A stretch of DNA of 64,000 nucleotides from the NCBI RefSeq assembly GCF_004366355.1, contig NZ_SODV01000001.1, forward strand, positions 1,302,001-1,366,000. Reading direction: 5' to 3'. The stretch's first letter is position 1. Each line of letters starts with the position of its first letter. Source of the stretch: Dinghuibacter silviterrae. GTDB taxonomy: Bacteria > Bacteroidota > Bacteroidia > Chitinophagales > Chitinophagaceae. A program made the position numbers and the translations under genes. The notes below the pieces were generated by a model. The model saw only the letters and a list, made by a program, of their open reading frames with translations, made no database searches and was not told the DNA's origin. Below, in pieces: positions 9,335-18,232 of this stretch.

Positions 9335-9387
9335 AAAAAAATGCCGGAAGCACAAGCGGCTAAAAGCCATGGGCTTGTACTTCCGGC
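9335..9387 (-). terminator. Rho-independent terminator after tricorn-like protease gene
   Basis: Arms 9343-9357 and 9373-9387 are complementary over 15 nt with one mismatch, around a 15-nt loop. On the minus strand the stem is followed by seven T residues (9341-9335). It lies between the protease stop and the ABC permease start, so the two genes are probably separate units. Confidence 0.75.
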
Positions 9388-9429
9388 AGGCCGGGCAACC
9401 GTCCGCTTTTGATACGGCAGGTGTCCGGT

Positions 9430-12400
9430 CTAGTTCCCGGTCTCCTTGAGCATTTCCTGCACCGCCGCCTCCAACTGGGTATCCTTACCCGACAGGAAAT
9501 CCTCATACGGCAGGGGCACCCGTATATCCGGTTCCACCTGCAGGTTTTCGGTCGGCCGGTTTTCCTTCCCGATGGTGGCAATCATCGGTATACCGAAAAC
9601 CATCGTGGGATCGATCTGCTGCTCCCACCAAACGGCGGTACCGGTGCCGGCCACAGGCATCCCGATGAGTTTGCCGATGCCCTGCTCCTTATAAGCGTAG
9701 GGGAAAATAAAGGCGTCGCTGTAGTTGCTTTCGCTCATCAGCACGCACGACGGTTTTTGCCAGCGGGCCATGGGTTCTCCGCCTTCCAGCAGGTGACCCT
9801 GGGGGGCAAAGGACAGGTAGTGTTTGCCGCTGAGGAAGGTACTCAGGTCGTCGTGTAACCAGCCGCCTCCGTTAAAACGGGTGTCCACGATCAGGGCCTG
9901 CTTGTCAAAGTTTTTCCCCATGACCACGTCGTAGGTTTCGCGGAAGCTGGCGTCGTTCATGGCCTGTACGTGTACATAGCCAATCTTGCCCCCGCTGAGC
10001 TTGTTGACCATGGCGTCCATCTTTTTTACCCAGCGTTTGTACAACAAGGCGCCTTCCGCGCCCCGGCCGATCGGGCGGATGCTTTCGTCCCAGCGGGTGC
10101 CGGTGGCGGGGTCGTAGATGCTTAAGAGGGTGTTGTCGCCCTCGGCGAGGTTGAGCCATTTTGCCCAGTCCTCGTTGTCGGTGATCGCGTTGCCGTTGAT
10201 CTTTTCCAGGATGTCCCCGGCTTTGATTTTGGAGGCGTTCTTGTCTACAGGTCCGCCTTCGATCACGTCGGAGATCTTCAGCCCGTTACCGGTATAGGTT
10301 TCGTCGTACAAAAGGCCGAGACTGGCGGTCCGGTCGGGGTTGGCCGGGTTGGGGCCATAACGGCCGCCGGTATGCGATGAATTGAGCTCGCCCAGCATTT
10401 CGCTGAGGAGTTCCTGGAAGTCGTAGTTGTCGCTGATGTAAGGTAAGAAGCGCGCATAGGTGGCTTTGTAGCCAGCCCAATCGATCCCGTGGATGGTGGG
10501 GTCGTACAGCTTTTTCGTCACCTGTCTCCAGGCGTGTTCGAAGATGTAGGCCCTTTCCGCCGCGGCGTCGAGGTCCATCACGCCGTTGATCCCGATGGGG
10601 GTTACTTTCCCGCCATCGACGTCGATTTTGGCCAGGCCACCGTGGTTGCTGAGGAAAAGACTTTTGCCGTCCTTGCTCAGTTCTATCGAGCTCCCGTCAC
10701 CGCTGAGCTTGGCCAGGATGTGGGTGTCGTGTGTTCGGGGCTCGGTGACCCAAAGGTCAAACCCCTTCTCGAAAGCCGACAGGTAAAAAAGCTTGCTGCC
10801 GTCGGCATTCAACGCGTAGTCTGCTAAGGAGGAGCTGTTGATCGTAAGGCGGACCTTGCGGCTATCCAGGTCCGTTAGGTCGAGGACGAGGTCCTTTGTT
10901 TTAGCAGACGTGTCTTTCTTATCCTTCCCTTCTTTCTCCTGAAGAAGGGCGTAGTCGTCCTTGCTTAGCTGGAAACGGTCGTAGGCATTCTTATCGAAAA
11001 AGACAACGTAGACATCCTGCTCCCGGCTGCCTTGGTTGGCCAGCGATTTGCGGCCTTCCCGGCCACTGGTCCAGGTCATTACTTTTCCGCCCATGCCCCA
11101 CTTGGCGTTGCCCTCGCCGAACCCGCTGTTGACCGGGTACTGGATGGTGCCGGACCCGTCCGCCTTGATCAAGGCCGCGTGGCTGCTGAAAAAATGACCG
11201 CGTTGGTCCTCCGTGATGATCCACTTGTTGTCCGGGCTCCACTGAAAATCCCAATCTCCGTCTGCGTAGGAATAGTTGTGGCCTTCGGGGAGAAGGGTGC
11301 GGGATTGCTTGCTGGCGAGGTTGTACACCTTGAGGACATTGCGCTCTTCGATATAGGCGATCTCCTTACCGTCGGGAGAGTATTTCGGTTGGTATTCCTC
11401 CGCGGCCGTGGCGATCAACGGCTCTTCCTTGATCAGCGTGGAGGCATAGAAATAAGGTTCTTCGGCGCGTACGATCGAGGCTTTGTAAATATCCCAACTG
11501 TCTCCTCTTTCGGTGGCATACACCAGGCTGCGGCCGTCCGGGGCCCACTCGACCATGCGCTCCTGTTGGGGAGTGCGGGTGATGCGTTTGGTTTGTGTGC
11601 CTTCCACACTGGTCACAAAGACTTCTCCCCTGCACACAAAAGCAATTTCCTTGCCATTGGGGCTGACCGTGAATTCGGTGATGTTGCCGTTGATGGGCAG
11701 GTTCTTTTCCACCCCCGCCCGGCCGTCGTTCTCGATACGGATGGCGACTTTGGCGGGCTGACCGCCTTCCTTCATCGTATAGATCTCCCCGTTCCAGGTG
11801 AAACAAAGGGTGTTGTCCTGGGACCGGCTCAGGTGCCGCACCGGGTTGTCTTTAAAGGTCGTCAGCTGAACGGGGGTGCCGCCGCCGGTGGTGGTCTTAA
11901 AAAGGTTTTGGTTGCCGTTTTGCTCGCTGAGATAATACACGCTTTGGTCATCCCCGCCCCATACCGGTTCGCGGTCTTCACCCGGAAATGACGTAACCCG
12001 CGTATACTTGCCGCTCCCGATGTCAAAGACCCAGATGTCTTTGGTGACCGCCGAGGTGTGGTGTTTGCGCCATTCGTCTTCATATCCTTTGGTATCCTGG
12101 AAGACGATGGCCGTGCCCTTGCTGTTGTAGTGCGCGTTTTCAATACCTGCGGCGCTCACCAGGACGGGTCTTCCGCCCCCGACGGACACCTTATACAGGT
12201 TTTTGAAAAGCCCGGTCGGGTAGCGTACGCTTTGGGCCGGGGCGTTACGCCCGCTGCCAAAGATGACCGTTTTATCATCCGGGGAGAAATCATAAGGATA
12301 GTCGTTTGCGCTATTGTAGGTGAGGCGTACCGGTGTACCCCCCGTGGCGGGCATGACAAAAACGTCGAAGTTGCCATAGCGGTCCGATGCAAAAGCAATG

Positions 12401-12633
12401 GTTTTGCCGTCATGGCTCCAGACGGGCATCATATCGTGGGCTTCGTGGATCGTCAACGGCGTCGCTACGCCGCCCGCCGCATCCACGCGGTAGATGTCAC
12501 CCTTATACCCGAAGGCGATCGTTTTTCCATCCGGGGAGATGGCGGGGTAACGCAGCCATAGCGGTGGGTTTTGTGCTTGAAGTAGGGAGGTACTCGCGCT
12601 GAGACCCAAGGTCAGCAACCAGATTTTCTTCAT
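9430..12633 (-). CDS. Tricorn-like S41 serine peptidase with beta-propeller
   Basis: A 1067-aa exported peptidase. Signal peptide MKKIWLLTLGLSASTSLLQA, then a WD40-like propeller (about 25-640) with repeated blades such as SPDGKTIAFGYKGDIYRVD, then a PDZ domain around GLKISDVIEGGPVD, and a C-terminal S41 domain with the serine-centre segment MSESNYSDAFIFPYAY. Tricorn homologues degrade oligopeptides; the signal peptide places this one outside the cytoplasm. Start at 12633 is chosen for the signal peptide; the 42 codons before it lack coding character. Followed by a clear terminator. Confidence 0.92.
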   Translation of the reverse strand: MKKIWLLTLGLSASTSLLQAQNPPLWLRYPAISPDGKTIAFGYKGDIYRVDAAGGVATPLTIHEAHDMMPVWSHDGKTIAFASDRYGNFDVFVMPATGGTPVRLTYNSANDYPYDFSPDDKTVIFGSGRNAPAQSVRYPTGLFKNLYKVSVGGGRPVLVSAAGIENAHYNSKGTAIVFQDTKGYEDEWRKHHTSAVTKDIWVFDIGSGKYTRVTSFPGEDREPVWGGDDQSVYYLSEQNGNQNLFKTTTGGGTPVQLTTFKDNPVRHLSRSQDNTLCFTWNGEIYTMKEGGQPAKVAIRIENDGRAGVEKNLPINGNITEFTVSPNGKEIAFVCRGEVFVTSVEGTQTKRITRTPQQERMVEWAPDGRSLVYATERGDSWDIYKASIVRAEEPYFYASTLIKEEPLIATAAEEYQPKYSPDGKEIAYIEERNVLKVYNLASKQSRTLLPEGHNYSYADGDWDFQWSPDNKWIITEDQRGHFFSSHAALIKADGSGTIQYPVNSGFGEGNAKWGMGGKVMTWTSGREGRKSLANQGSREQDVYVVFFDKNAYDRFQLSKDDYALLQEKEGKDKKDTSAKTKDLVLDLTDLDSRKVRLTINSSSLADYALNADGSKLFYLSAFEKGFDLWVTEPRTHDTHILAKLSGDGSSIELSKDGKSLFLSNHGGLAKIDVDGGKVTPIGINGVMDLDAAAERAYIFEHAWRQVTKKLYDPTIHGIDWAGYKATYARFLPYISDNYDFQELLSEMLGELNSSHTGGRYGPNPANPDRTASLGLLYDETYTGNGLKISDVIEGGPVDKNASKIKAGDILEKINGNAITDNEDWAKWLNLAEGDNTLLSIYDPATGTRWDESIRPIGRGAEGALLYKRWVKKMDAMVNKLSGGKIGYVHVQAMNDASFRETYDVVMGKNFDKQALIVDTRFNGGGWLHDDLSTFLSGKHYLSFAPQGHLLEGGEPMARWQKPSCVLMSESNYSDAFIFPYAYKEQGIGKLIGMPVAGTGTAVWWEQQIDPTMVFGIPMIATIGKENRPTENLQVEPDIRVPLPYEDFLSGKDTQLEAAVQEMLKETGN

Positions 12634-12687
12634 GATGTAGTTTTTAGTAATGTTGCACCGAAGGACATAAATATACACCCCCGGACC

Positions 12688-13431
12688 ATGAATCCAAAAC
12701 CGCTCGAAACATTCCAACGTGCACTGGAGGCTGGGTTTCAGCCGGTGGTACCTTTTCATCCGGGTGTCGATCGTATTTCTCCGCTTGATCTTTCCGCGGC
12801 CAATGTGGATCTTACGGATTCGGTATATGACGATCTGGATAAGTTCAATGCTTTTATCGAAGAAACCCGTGTCCGTAGCGGGGCGCGGTATCTGGTGGGG
12901 GGGTATGGGGAGCTAAGAAAAATATATGGGATCAGCCCGCTCTTTGACGAGGCGCTCCGCGACGGCGCCGCGGCAGCCGAGCCACGCCGTTTTCATCTTG
13001 GCATCGATATCTGGGGCCCCGCGGGCACACCCGTATATGTGCCTGTCGCGGGCCGCATCCATAGCCTCGCGTGGAACGGCGCCCGGGGCGATTACGGCGG
13101 TACGATCATCCTGGAACACGGATTGCTGGAATATGGGTCGCCCGGGCAGGGGTCGCCCGGCGCACATTGGTATTCGCTGTATGGCCACCTGAGCAAAGCA
13201 TCGCTGGAGGGCAAGCGCGAAGACGACGTTTTCACCGCGGGCGCGGAACTGGCCGCCTTCGGCGAACCCGCGGAAAACGGCTGGTGGCCGCCCCACCTGC
13301 ACCTGCAGGTGATCCTTGACCTACAGGGCATGAAGGGCGACTACCCCGGTGTATGCCGCTATTCGGAGCGGGAGTCCTACCTACGCAACTGCCCGAACCC
13401 CGTGGGTCTGTTGACGTTTATGCGATCGTAA
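12688..13431 (+). CDS. M23 family metallopeptidase, apparently cytoplasmic
   Basis: A 247-aa protein with an LytM/M23 zinc peptidase domain. Metal ligands H103 and D107 (HLGID), the strand YSLYGHLSK near 163-170, and HLHL with H203 and H205 are all present, so the site looks intact. Family members cut peptidoglycan cross-links, yet no signal peptide or membrane helix is visible, so either another export route or a different substrate must be considered. Its 3' end overlaps the convergent aldo/keto reductase by 55 bp. Confidence 0.88.
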   Translation: MNPKPLETFQRALEAGFQPVVPFHPGVDRISPLDLSAANVDLTDSVYDDLDKFNAFIEETRVRSGARYLVGGYGELRKIYGISPLFDEALRDGAAAAEPRRFHLGIDIWGPAGTPVYVPVAGRIHSLAWNGARGDYGGTIILEHGLLEYGSPGQGSPGAHWYSLYGHLSKASLEGKREDDVFTAGAELAAFGEPAENGWWPPHLHLQVILDLQGMKGDYPGVCRYSERESYLRNCPNPVGLLTFMRS

Positions 13432-14426
13432 AATCCACCGTAGTTCCCTGTTCGTACGCCTTCTTCCTTAAAAAATTCCCCGGGGAAACCCAGGTCTATG
13501 GCGCTGACGTTGTCCAGGCGTTCCAACTGCTCCGGCGTGAGCCGGACGTCGACGACGCGGAGGTTCTCGGCCAGTTGTTCCGGCCGGGTCGCGCCGACGA
13601 TGGGGATGCAGTGAAAGGAACCCGACCGCGTCCATTGCAGCGCCACGTGTGCGGGGGCGACGCCCAGCTCCCGGGCCACGTCCACGACGGTTTCCGTGAT
13701 GGCCTGGCTGCGGGCGTCCAGGCGTTTGCTTTCGGGTTTGATCCGGCCCTTTTCGCCCCGGAGGTATTTGCCGCTGAGCGCACCGCCCGCCAGTGGTGCC
13801 CAGGGTGTCAGGGTCAATCCGAAGTGACGCGCCATGGGGATCAATTCGCGCTCCGGCGTGCGTTGCAACAGGCTATACTCCACCTGCAGGGCAATGAGGG
13901 GCGACCAACCCATACAAGCCGCGAGTGTATTGCCCTGGGCCACTACCCAGGCCGGCGTATCGCTGATCGCGGCGTACCGGATCTTGCCCTGGCGCACCAG
14001 GTCGTCCAAACCCCGGAAGACCTCCTCGATGGGGGTCAGCAGGTCCCAGATGTGCAGGTAAAGGACGTCGATAAAGTCCGTTTGCAAACGGCGGAGGCTT
14101 CCTTCGACACTGCGCATCATGTTTTTCCGGTTATTCCCGGAAGCGTTGGGATTGGTTTGGTTATCGAAGAGCGAATACTTGGACGCCACCACAAAAAAAT
14201 CCCGGTCGCGGGTGCCCATGAACTCCCCGATGTACTTCTCGCTGCTGCCGTCTTTGTAGCGGTTGGCGGTGTCGATAAAGTTCCCGCCCGCGGAGGCAAA
14301 GTCTTCCAGTATCCGGAAGCTGGTGGCCTTGTCCGCGCCCCAGCCGTTCTCCGTGCCAAAACCCATCGCGCCGAGACAAAGCTCGGAGACCTTTAACCCG
14401 CTTCGTCCGAGTAGTGTGTAATTCAT
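13377..14426 (-). CDS. Aldo/keto reductase
   Basis: A 349-aa NADPH-dependent oxidoreductase of the aldo/keto reductase superfamily. The catalytic tetrad is D52, Y57, K83 and H125 in the contexts NFIDTANRYKDG, VVASKYS and VLYLHIWD, and the cofactor segment PIVGATRPEQL is near the C-terminus. Similar to the yeast-Gcy/YajO-like group that uses small aldehydes or ketones; the natural substrate is unknown. The ATG at 14424-14426 gives MNYTLLGRSGLKVSELCLG, the family's standard start. Divergent from ruvB, convergent with and overlapping the M23 gene. Confidence 0.93.
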   Translation of the reverse strand: MNYTLLGRSGLKVSELCLGAMGFGTENGWGADKATSFRILEDFASAGGNFIDTANRYKDGSSEKYIGEFMGTRDRDFFVVASKYSLFDNQTNPNASGNNRKNMMRSVEGSLRRLQTDFIDVLYLHIWDLLTPIEEVFRGLDDLVRQGKIRYAAISDTPAWVVAQGNTLAACMGWSPLIALQVEYSLLQRTPERELIPMARHFGLTLTPWAPLAGGALSGKYLRGEKGRIKPESKRLDARSQAITETVVDVARELGVAPAHVALQWTRSGSFHCIPIVGATRPEQLAENLRVVDVRLTPEQLERLDNVSAIDLGFPGEFFKEEGVRTGNYGGFYDRINVNRPTGFGQLRR

Positions 14427-14437
14427 CTTTGTTGCTG

Positions 14438-14469
14438 TTTGTGTCCCTAAAGATAAAGCCTTAGGTTTG
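14438..14469 (+). promoter_or_regulatory. Promoter of ruvB
   Basis: TTTG at 14438-14441 and TAGGTTTG at 14462-14469 are separated by exactly 20 nt, matching both elements of the Bacteroidota housekeeping promoter (TTTG ... TAnnTTTG). The -7 box ends 8 nt before the ruvB ATG, leaving little or no 5' leader. Confidence 0.65.
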
Positions 14470-14477
14470 TACCGGAT

Positions 14478-15509
14478 ATGAGCAACCCCCACTTACAAGG
14501 CGGACAGGAACACCAGGGCGCGGCGGATCGCGAGTTCGAGAACAATATCCGGCCCCGGGAAATGGAAGAATTTTCCGGGCAGGCCCAGATCGTGGAAAAC
14601 CTGAAGGTGTTTATCAAGGCCGCCAAGAAGCGGGGAGAAGCGCTGGATCACGTTCTTTTCCATGGCCCTCCGGGTCTTGGCAAAACCACCCTGAGCCGGA
14701 TCGTTGCCGCCGAGCTGGGTGTCGGAATTAAGGAGACCTCCGGACCCGTGATCGAAAAACCCGGCGACCTGGCGGGTCTTTTGACCAGCCTGGAACCCAA
14801 CGGTGTGTTGTTTATAGACGAGATCCACCGTTTGTCGACCGTGGTGGAGGAATACCTCTACGCAGCCATGGAAGACTACCGTATCGACATCCTCATCGAC
14901 TCGGGACCCAATGCGAAAAGCATCCAGATCAGCCTCAACCCTTTTACCCTTGTCGGCGCCACGACCCGGAGCGGTCTTTTGACGGCGCCCCTGCTCTCGC
15001 GGTTCGGGATCAAGTCCCGGCTCGAATACTACGACGCAGCTACCCTACAAAAAATCGTGGCCCGCTCCGCGGCCATCCTGAATACCCGCATCACTTCCGA
15101 CGCCTCCCAGGAGATCGCCCGTCGCAGCCGGGGTACGCCCCGTATCGCCAACGGCCTGCTCCGCCGCGTCCGCGACTTTGCCCAGGTGCTGGGCAACGGT
15201 GTCATCGACCTGGCGATCACCCAACACAGTCTCCGCGCCCTTAACGTGGATGAACACGGTCTCGATGAAATGGACAACCGCATCTTAGGCGCCATCATCG
15301 ACAAATTCAAGGGCGGTCCTGTCGGTTTGACCACCATCGCCACGGCGGTGGGCGAAGAACCCGGCACACTCGAAGAAGTGTATGAGCCCTTTCTTATCCA
15401 GGAGGGATTTATCAAACGCACGCCCCGCGGCCGTGAGGCCACCGAAAAGGCGTATGAGCACATGGGCAGGAAGATGGGGTCCCGTGGCGGAGAGCCTACG
15501 TTGTTCTAA
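14478..15509 (+). CDS. ruvB: Holliday junction branch migration helicase RuvB
   Basis: AAA+ motor that drives branch migration with RuvA in recombination and repair. The 343-aa protein has Walker A GPPGLGKT (63-70), Walker B DEIH (114-117), the sensor/arginine region [10 protein letters not shown], and a C-terminal winged helix ending KAYEHMGRK. Full family length with a slightly long polar N-terminus. Preceded by a perfect promoter; its last 4 bp overlap the convergent pyrD gene. Confidence 0.98.
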   Translation: MSNPHLQGGQEHQGAADREFENNIRPREMEEFSGQAQIVENLKVFIKAAKKRGEALDHVLFHGPPGLGKTTLSRIVAAELGVGIKETSGPVIEKPGDLAGLLTSLEPNGVLFIDEIHRLSTVVEEYLYAAMEDYRIDILIDSGPNAKSIQISLNPFTLVGATTRSGLLTAPLLSRFGIKSRLEYYDAATLQKIVARSAAILNTRITSDASQEIARRSRGTPRIANGLLRRVRDFAQVLGNGVIDLAITQHSLRALNVDEHGLDEMDNRILGAIIDKFKGGPVGLTTIATAVGEEPGTLEEVYEPFLIQEGFIKRTPRGREATEKAYEHMGRKMGSRGGEPTLF

Positions 15510-16543
15510 AGCCCCTTGCAGATTTTTTTCACAATCCCCGGTCCCTCGTAGATAAATCCCGTCCACACCTGGACGAGCAGGGCGCCCGCGTCGAATTTTT
15601 CCCGGGCATCTCCGGCGGTGAATACGCCCCCGGACCCGATGATCGGGAGGTCGCCGCCGGAGCGTTCGCGGATGTGCCGGATCACTTCGGTGGAGCGCGC
15701 GCGTAAAGGAGCGCCGCTCAGGCCGCCGGCGCCGATGGAGGTCACGGTGGCGGAAGGAGTGCTCAGCCCTTCGCGGCTGATGGTGGTATTGGTGGCGACT
15801 AGCCCGCTGAGCCGGACGGTGTTGGCCAGGTCGATGATGTCGTCGAGCTGGCCTTCGGTAAGGTCGGGGGCGATCTTGAGCAGCAGCGGGCGGGGTTGGG
15901 CGAGGCCCTGGTTGAGTTCCTGGACGTTGCCAAGGATACGGAGCAGGGCATCCTTCTCCTGGAGGGCCCGGAGACCGGGTGTGTTGGGAGAGCTGACGTT
16001 GACGACGAAGTAGTCCACGCAGTCCTGAAGGGCCTTGAAGCAAAGCGTGTAGTCCTTCTCCGCGTCCTCGTTGGGGGTGTCCTTGTTTTTGCCGATGTTG
16101 CCGCCTACGATGAGGGCGTTATGCCCCGTTCCTCCGCCCCGCTCCCGCCAGGCACGCACCCGGTCGGCGGCGGCTTCGGCGCCTTCGTTGTTAAAACCCA
16201 TGCGGTTGATCAGGGCTTTGTCCGGCGGCAGCCGGAACAACCGGGGCTTGTCGTTGCCGGGTTGGGGCCGGGGGGTGACCGTACCGATCTCGACAAAACC
16301 AAACCCCAGTGCGTCGAGTTCGGAAAGATAGACGGCGTTTTTGTCAAAACCCGCGCCCAGGCCGACGGGATTGCGGAAGGTAAGCCCCCAGGCGGTGCGG
16401 GGGAGTTCGGCGGCAAAAGCGCGGCTCAGCCAGGTATGCACAGGAGGAATGCCGTCGGCCGCCCTGAGGACGTCCATGGCAAAATGATGGACGGATTCGG
16501 TGGAAAAGTTGAACAAAATCCGTCGGAGCAGTGCGTACATCAT
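15506..16543 (-). CDS. pyrD: Dihydroorotate dehydrogenase (quinone), class 2
   Basis: Oxidises dihydroorotate to orotate using FMN and membrane quinone, the fourth step of pyrimidine synthesis; pyrC for the preceding step is at 24464-25819. The 345-aa protein has the amphipathic N-terminal region of class 2 enzymes, [13 protein letters not shown] for FMN, the catalytic-serine region [15 protein letters not shown], and the FMN phosphate loop around [14 protein letters not shown]. Two adjacent ATG codons occur at the start (16543 and 16540). A TATCTTCG sequence resembling a -7 box ends 7 nt upstream. Confidence 0.96.
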   Translation of the reverse strand: MMYALLRRILFNFSTESVHHFAMDVLRAADGIPPVHTWLSRAFAAELPRTAWGLTFRNPVGLGAGFDKNAVYLSELDALGFGFVEIGTVTPRPQPGNDKPRLFRLPPDKALINRMGFNNEGAEAAADRVRAWRERGGGTGHNALIVGGNIGKNKDTPNEDAEKDYTLCFKALQDCVDYFVVNVSSPNTPGLRALQEKDALLRILGNVQELNQGLAQPRPLLLKIAPDLTEGQLDDIIDLANTVRLSGLVATNTTISREGLSTPSATVTSIGAGGLSGAPLRARSTEVIRHIRERSGGDLPIIGSGGVFTAGDAREKFDAGALLVQVWTGFIYEGPGIVKKICKGL

Positions 16544-16571
16544 GAGGGAACGAAGATAGTCGGAAATTTTG

Positions 16572-16579
16572 TAGGTTTG
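16572..16579 (+). promoter_or_regulatory. -7 promoter box of thiolase gene
   Basis: TAGGTTTG matches TAnnTTTG exactly and ends 15 nt before the thiolase ATG. No TTTG lies 20 nt upstream. Confidence 0.4.
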
Positions 16580-16594
16580 AGTTGACTAATCGAC

Positions 16595-17779
16595 ATGGTT
16601 ATGCAAGACGCTTTTATCGTAGCAGGATACAGGACGGCTGTAGGCAAGTCCAAACGCGGGGGGCTGCGGTTTTTCAGGCCGGACGACCTCGCCGTAGAGG
16701 TGATCAACGGGGTGTTGGCTTCCCTTCCCCAACTGGAAAAGCAACGGGTGGACGACCTGATCGTAGGGAACGCCGTCCCGGAAGCGGAGCAAGGCTTACA
16801 GATCGGCAGGATGATCTCGGTAAGGGCGTTGGGGATCGACGTTCCGGGGATGACGGTCAACCGGTATTGCGCCTCCGGTTTGGAGACCATTGCCATCGCC
16901 ACGGCCAAGATCCGGAGCGGGCAGGCGGAATGCATCATCGCGGGAGGAACGGAGAGCATGAGCCTTGTGCCGACCTCCGGCTGGAAAACGGTTCCCGCCT
17001 GGTCGGTGGCGTCGACTACGCCGGACTACTACCTGAGCATGGGGCTGACGGCCGAAGCGGTCGCCAAGGAATTTAACGTCTCCCGGGAGGACCAGGACCA
17101 GTTTGCCCTGCGTTCTCATCAAAGGGCCCAGGTGGCCATAAAAGAAGGCTATTTCAAGCCGGGTATACTCCCGATTAATGTGGAGGATACGTTCGTAGAT
17201 CCTTCCGGCAAGAGGCAAAAGAAAACCTACGTCGTCGATACGGATGAAGGGGTCCGGGCAGACACTTCCCTGGAAGCCCTGGGCAAACTCAAACCCGTCT
17301 TTGCGGCGGGTGGGTCGGTCACGGCAGGGAACTCCTCCCAAACCAGCGACGGGGCCGCCTTTGTCGTGGTCATGGGGGAAAAGATGGTCAAGGAACTAGG
17401 GATCACTCCCCTTGCCCGTCTCGTATCCTGCGCTTCGGCCGGTGTACACCCCCGCATCATGGGGATAGGTCCGGTGGCAGCAGTTCCCCGCGCCCTCAAA
17501 CAGGCCGGGATGTCCCTCAGCCAGATCGACCTCGTGGAGCTCAACGAGGCTTTTGCCAGCCAGTCCCTCGCGGTCATCCGTGAATTGGGGATGAACCCCG
17601 ACATCGTCAACATCAATGGGGGCGCCATTGCCCTGGGGCATCCCTTGGGTTGCACAGGGACGAAGCTCACCATCCAGATGATGCACGAGCTGCGCCGTCT
17701 GAAGAAAAAATATGGGATGGTGACCGCCTGCGTCGGTGGCGGGCAGGGGATTGCGGGCATCATCGAGTTGCTGAACTAG
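16595..17779 (+). CDS. Thiolase (acetyl-CoA C-acyltransferase)
   Basis: A 394-aa thiolase that either cleaves 3-ketoacyl-CoA in beta-oxidation or condenses acetyl-CoA. Catalytic residues are C92 (NRYCASGLE), H349 (GGAIALGHPLG) and C379 (CVGGGQG), all in their normal contexts. Length is typical. No beta-oxidation partner is adjacent; the acyl-CoA dehydrogenase at 40942 is the only related gene in the window. FadA and AtoB cannot be told apart from this alone, though FadA-like use is favoured. Confidence 0.94.
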   Translation: MVMQDAFIVAGYRTAVGKSKRGGLRFFRPDDLAVEVINGVLASLPQLEKQRVDDLIVGNAVPEAEQGLQIGRMISVRALGIDVPGMTVNRYCASGLETIAIATAKIRSGQAECIIAGGTESMSLVPTSGWKTVPAWSVASTTPDYYLSMGLTAEAVAKEFNVSREDQDQFALRSHQRAQVAIKEGYFKPGILPINVEDTFVDPSGKRQKKTYVVDTDEGVRADTSLEALGKLKPVFAAGGSVTAGNSSQTSDGAAFVVVMGEKMVKELGITPLARLVSCASAGVHPRIMGIGPVAAVPRALKQAGMSLSQIDLVELNEAFASQSLAVIRELGMNPDIVNINGGAIALGHPLGCTGTKLTIQMMHELRRLKKKYGMVTACVGGGQGIAGIIELLN

Positions 17780-17805
17780 CGGCTCCGCAGGCAACGCGCT
17801 GCTTA

Positions 17806-18231
17806 CTACCCGTACTTTTTCACGGGGTGCTCCCTGTAATGGGGATCATAGCGTACAAAAAACCACAGGTACACCGTCCTGCTCAGGCGCATCAGCCAGG
17901 GCTGTAACAGGAACAGGAACCCGATGCACGATCCCAGGCACCAGAAGATGCGGTTGTCCTCGGAGGAAAAACCGATGAGGACCCACCAGGCTACGAACCA
18001 GGCCACGATCAGGGCCACGGACAGGGCGTAGCTGACATACCCGGTCCCGTAATAGAAACCAGGTTCCAGCTCCGTGGGCTGTTTGCACACGGGGCATTCT
18101 TCGTTCATGTCGGTGGTGTGTTTGAGGTTGTAGGCGCTGTAGTCCTTGAACAACCTGCCACGGCGGCACCGGGGGCACCGCATGTTCAGCATGCTCCAGA
18201 GATAGTTGGGGCGGGGTTCTTGCGTACTCAT
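17806..18231 (-). CDS. DUF983 zinc-ribbon membrane protein
   Basis: A 141-aa protein with a likely zinc ribbon (C19, C22, C46, C49 in CPRCRRGRLF and ECPVCKQ) followed by two or three hydrophobic helices. This is the DUF983 layout; function unknown. The ATG at 18229-18231 starts one base after the stop of the ABC exporter. A GTG at 18243 would add four residues and overlap that stop. Last gene of a long minus-strand operon. Confidence 0.86.
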   Translation of the reverse strand: MSTQEPRPNYLWSMLNMRCPRCRRGRLFKDYSAYNLKHTTDMNEECPVCKQPTELEPGFYYGTGYVSYALSVALIVAWFVAWWVLIGFSSEDNRIFWCLGSCIGFLFLLQPWLMRLSRTVYLWFFVRYDPHYREHPVKKYG

Positions 18232-18232
18232 A

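Noticed and set aside
11032-11991. Open frame of about 320 codons opposite the tricorn-like gene
   Set aside because: Antisense shadow of the beta-propeller region; no independent promoter or motif.
17780-17805. Possible terminator between thiolase and DUF983 genes
   Set aside because: Only short stems of four bases (gcgg/ccgc, agcg/cgct) and no T-run.
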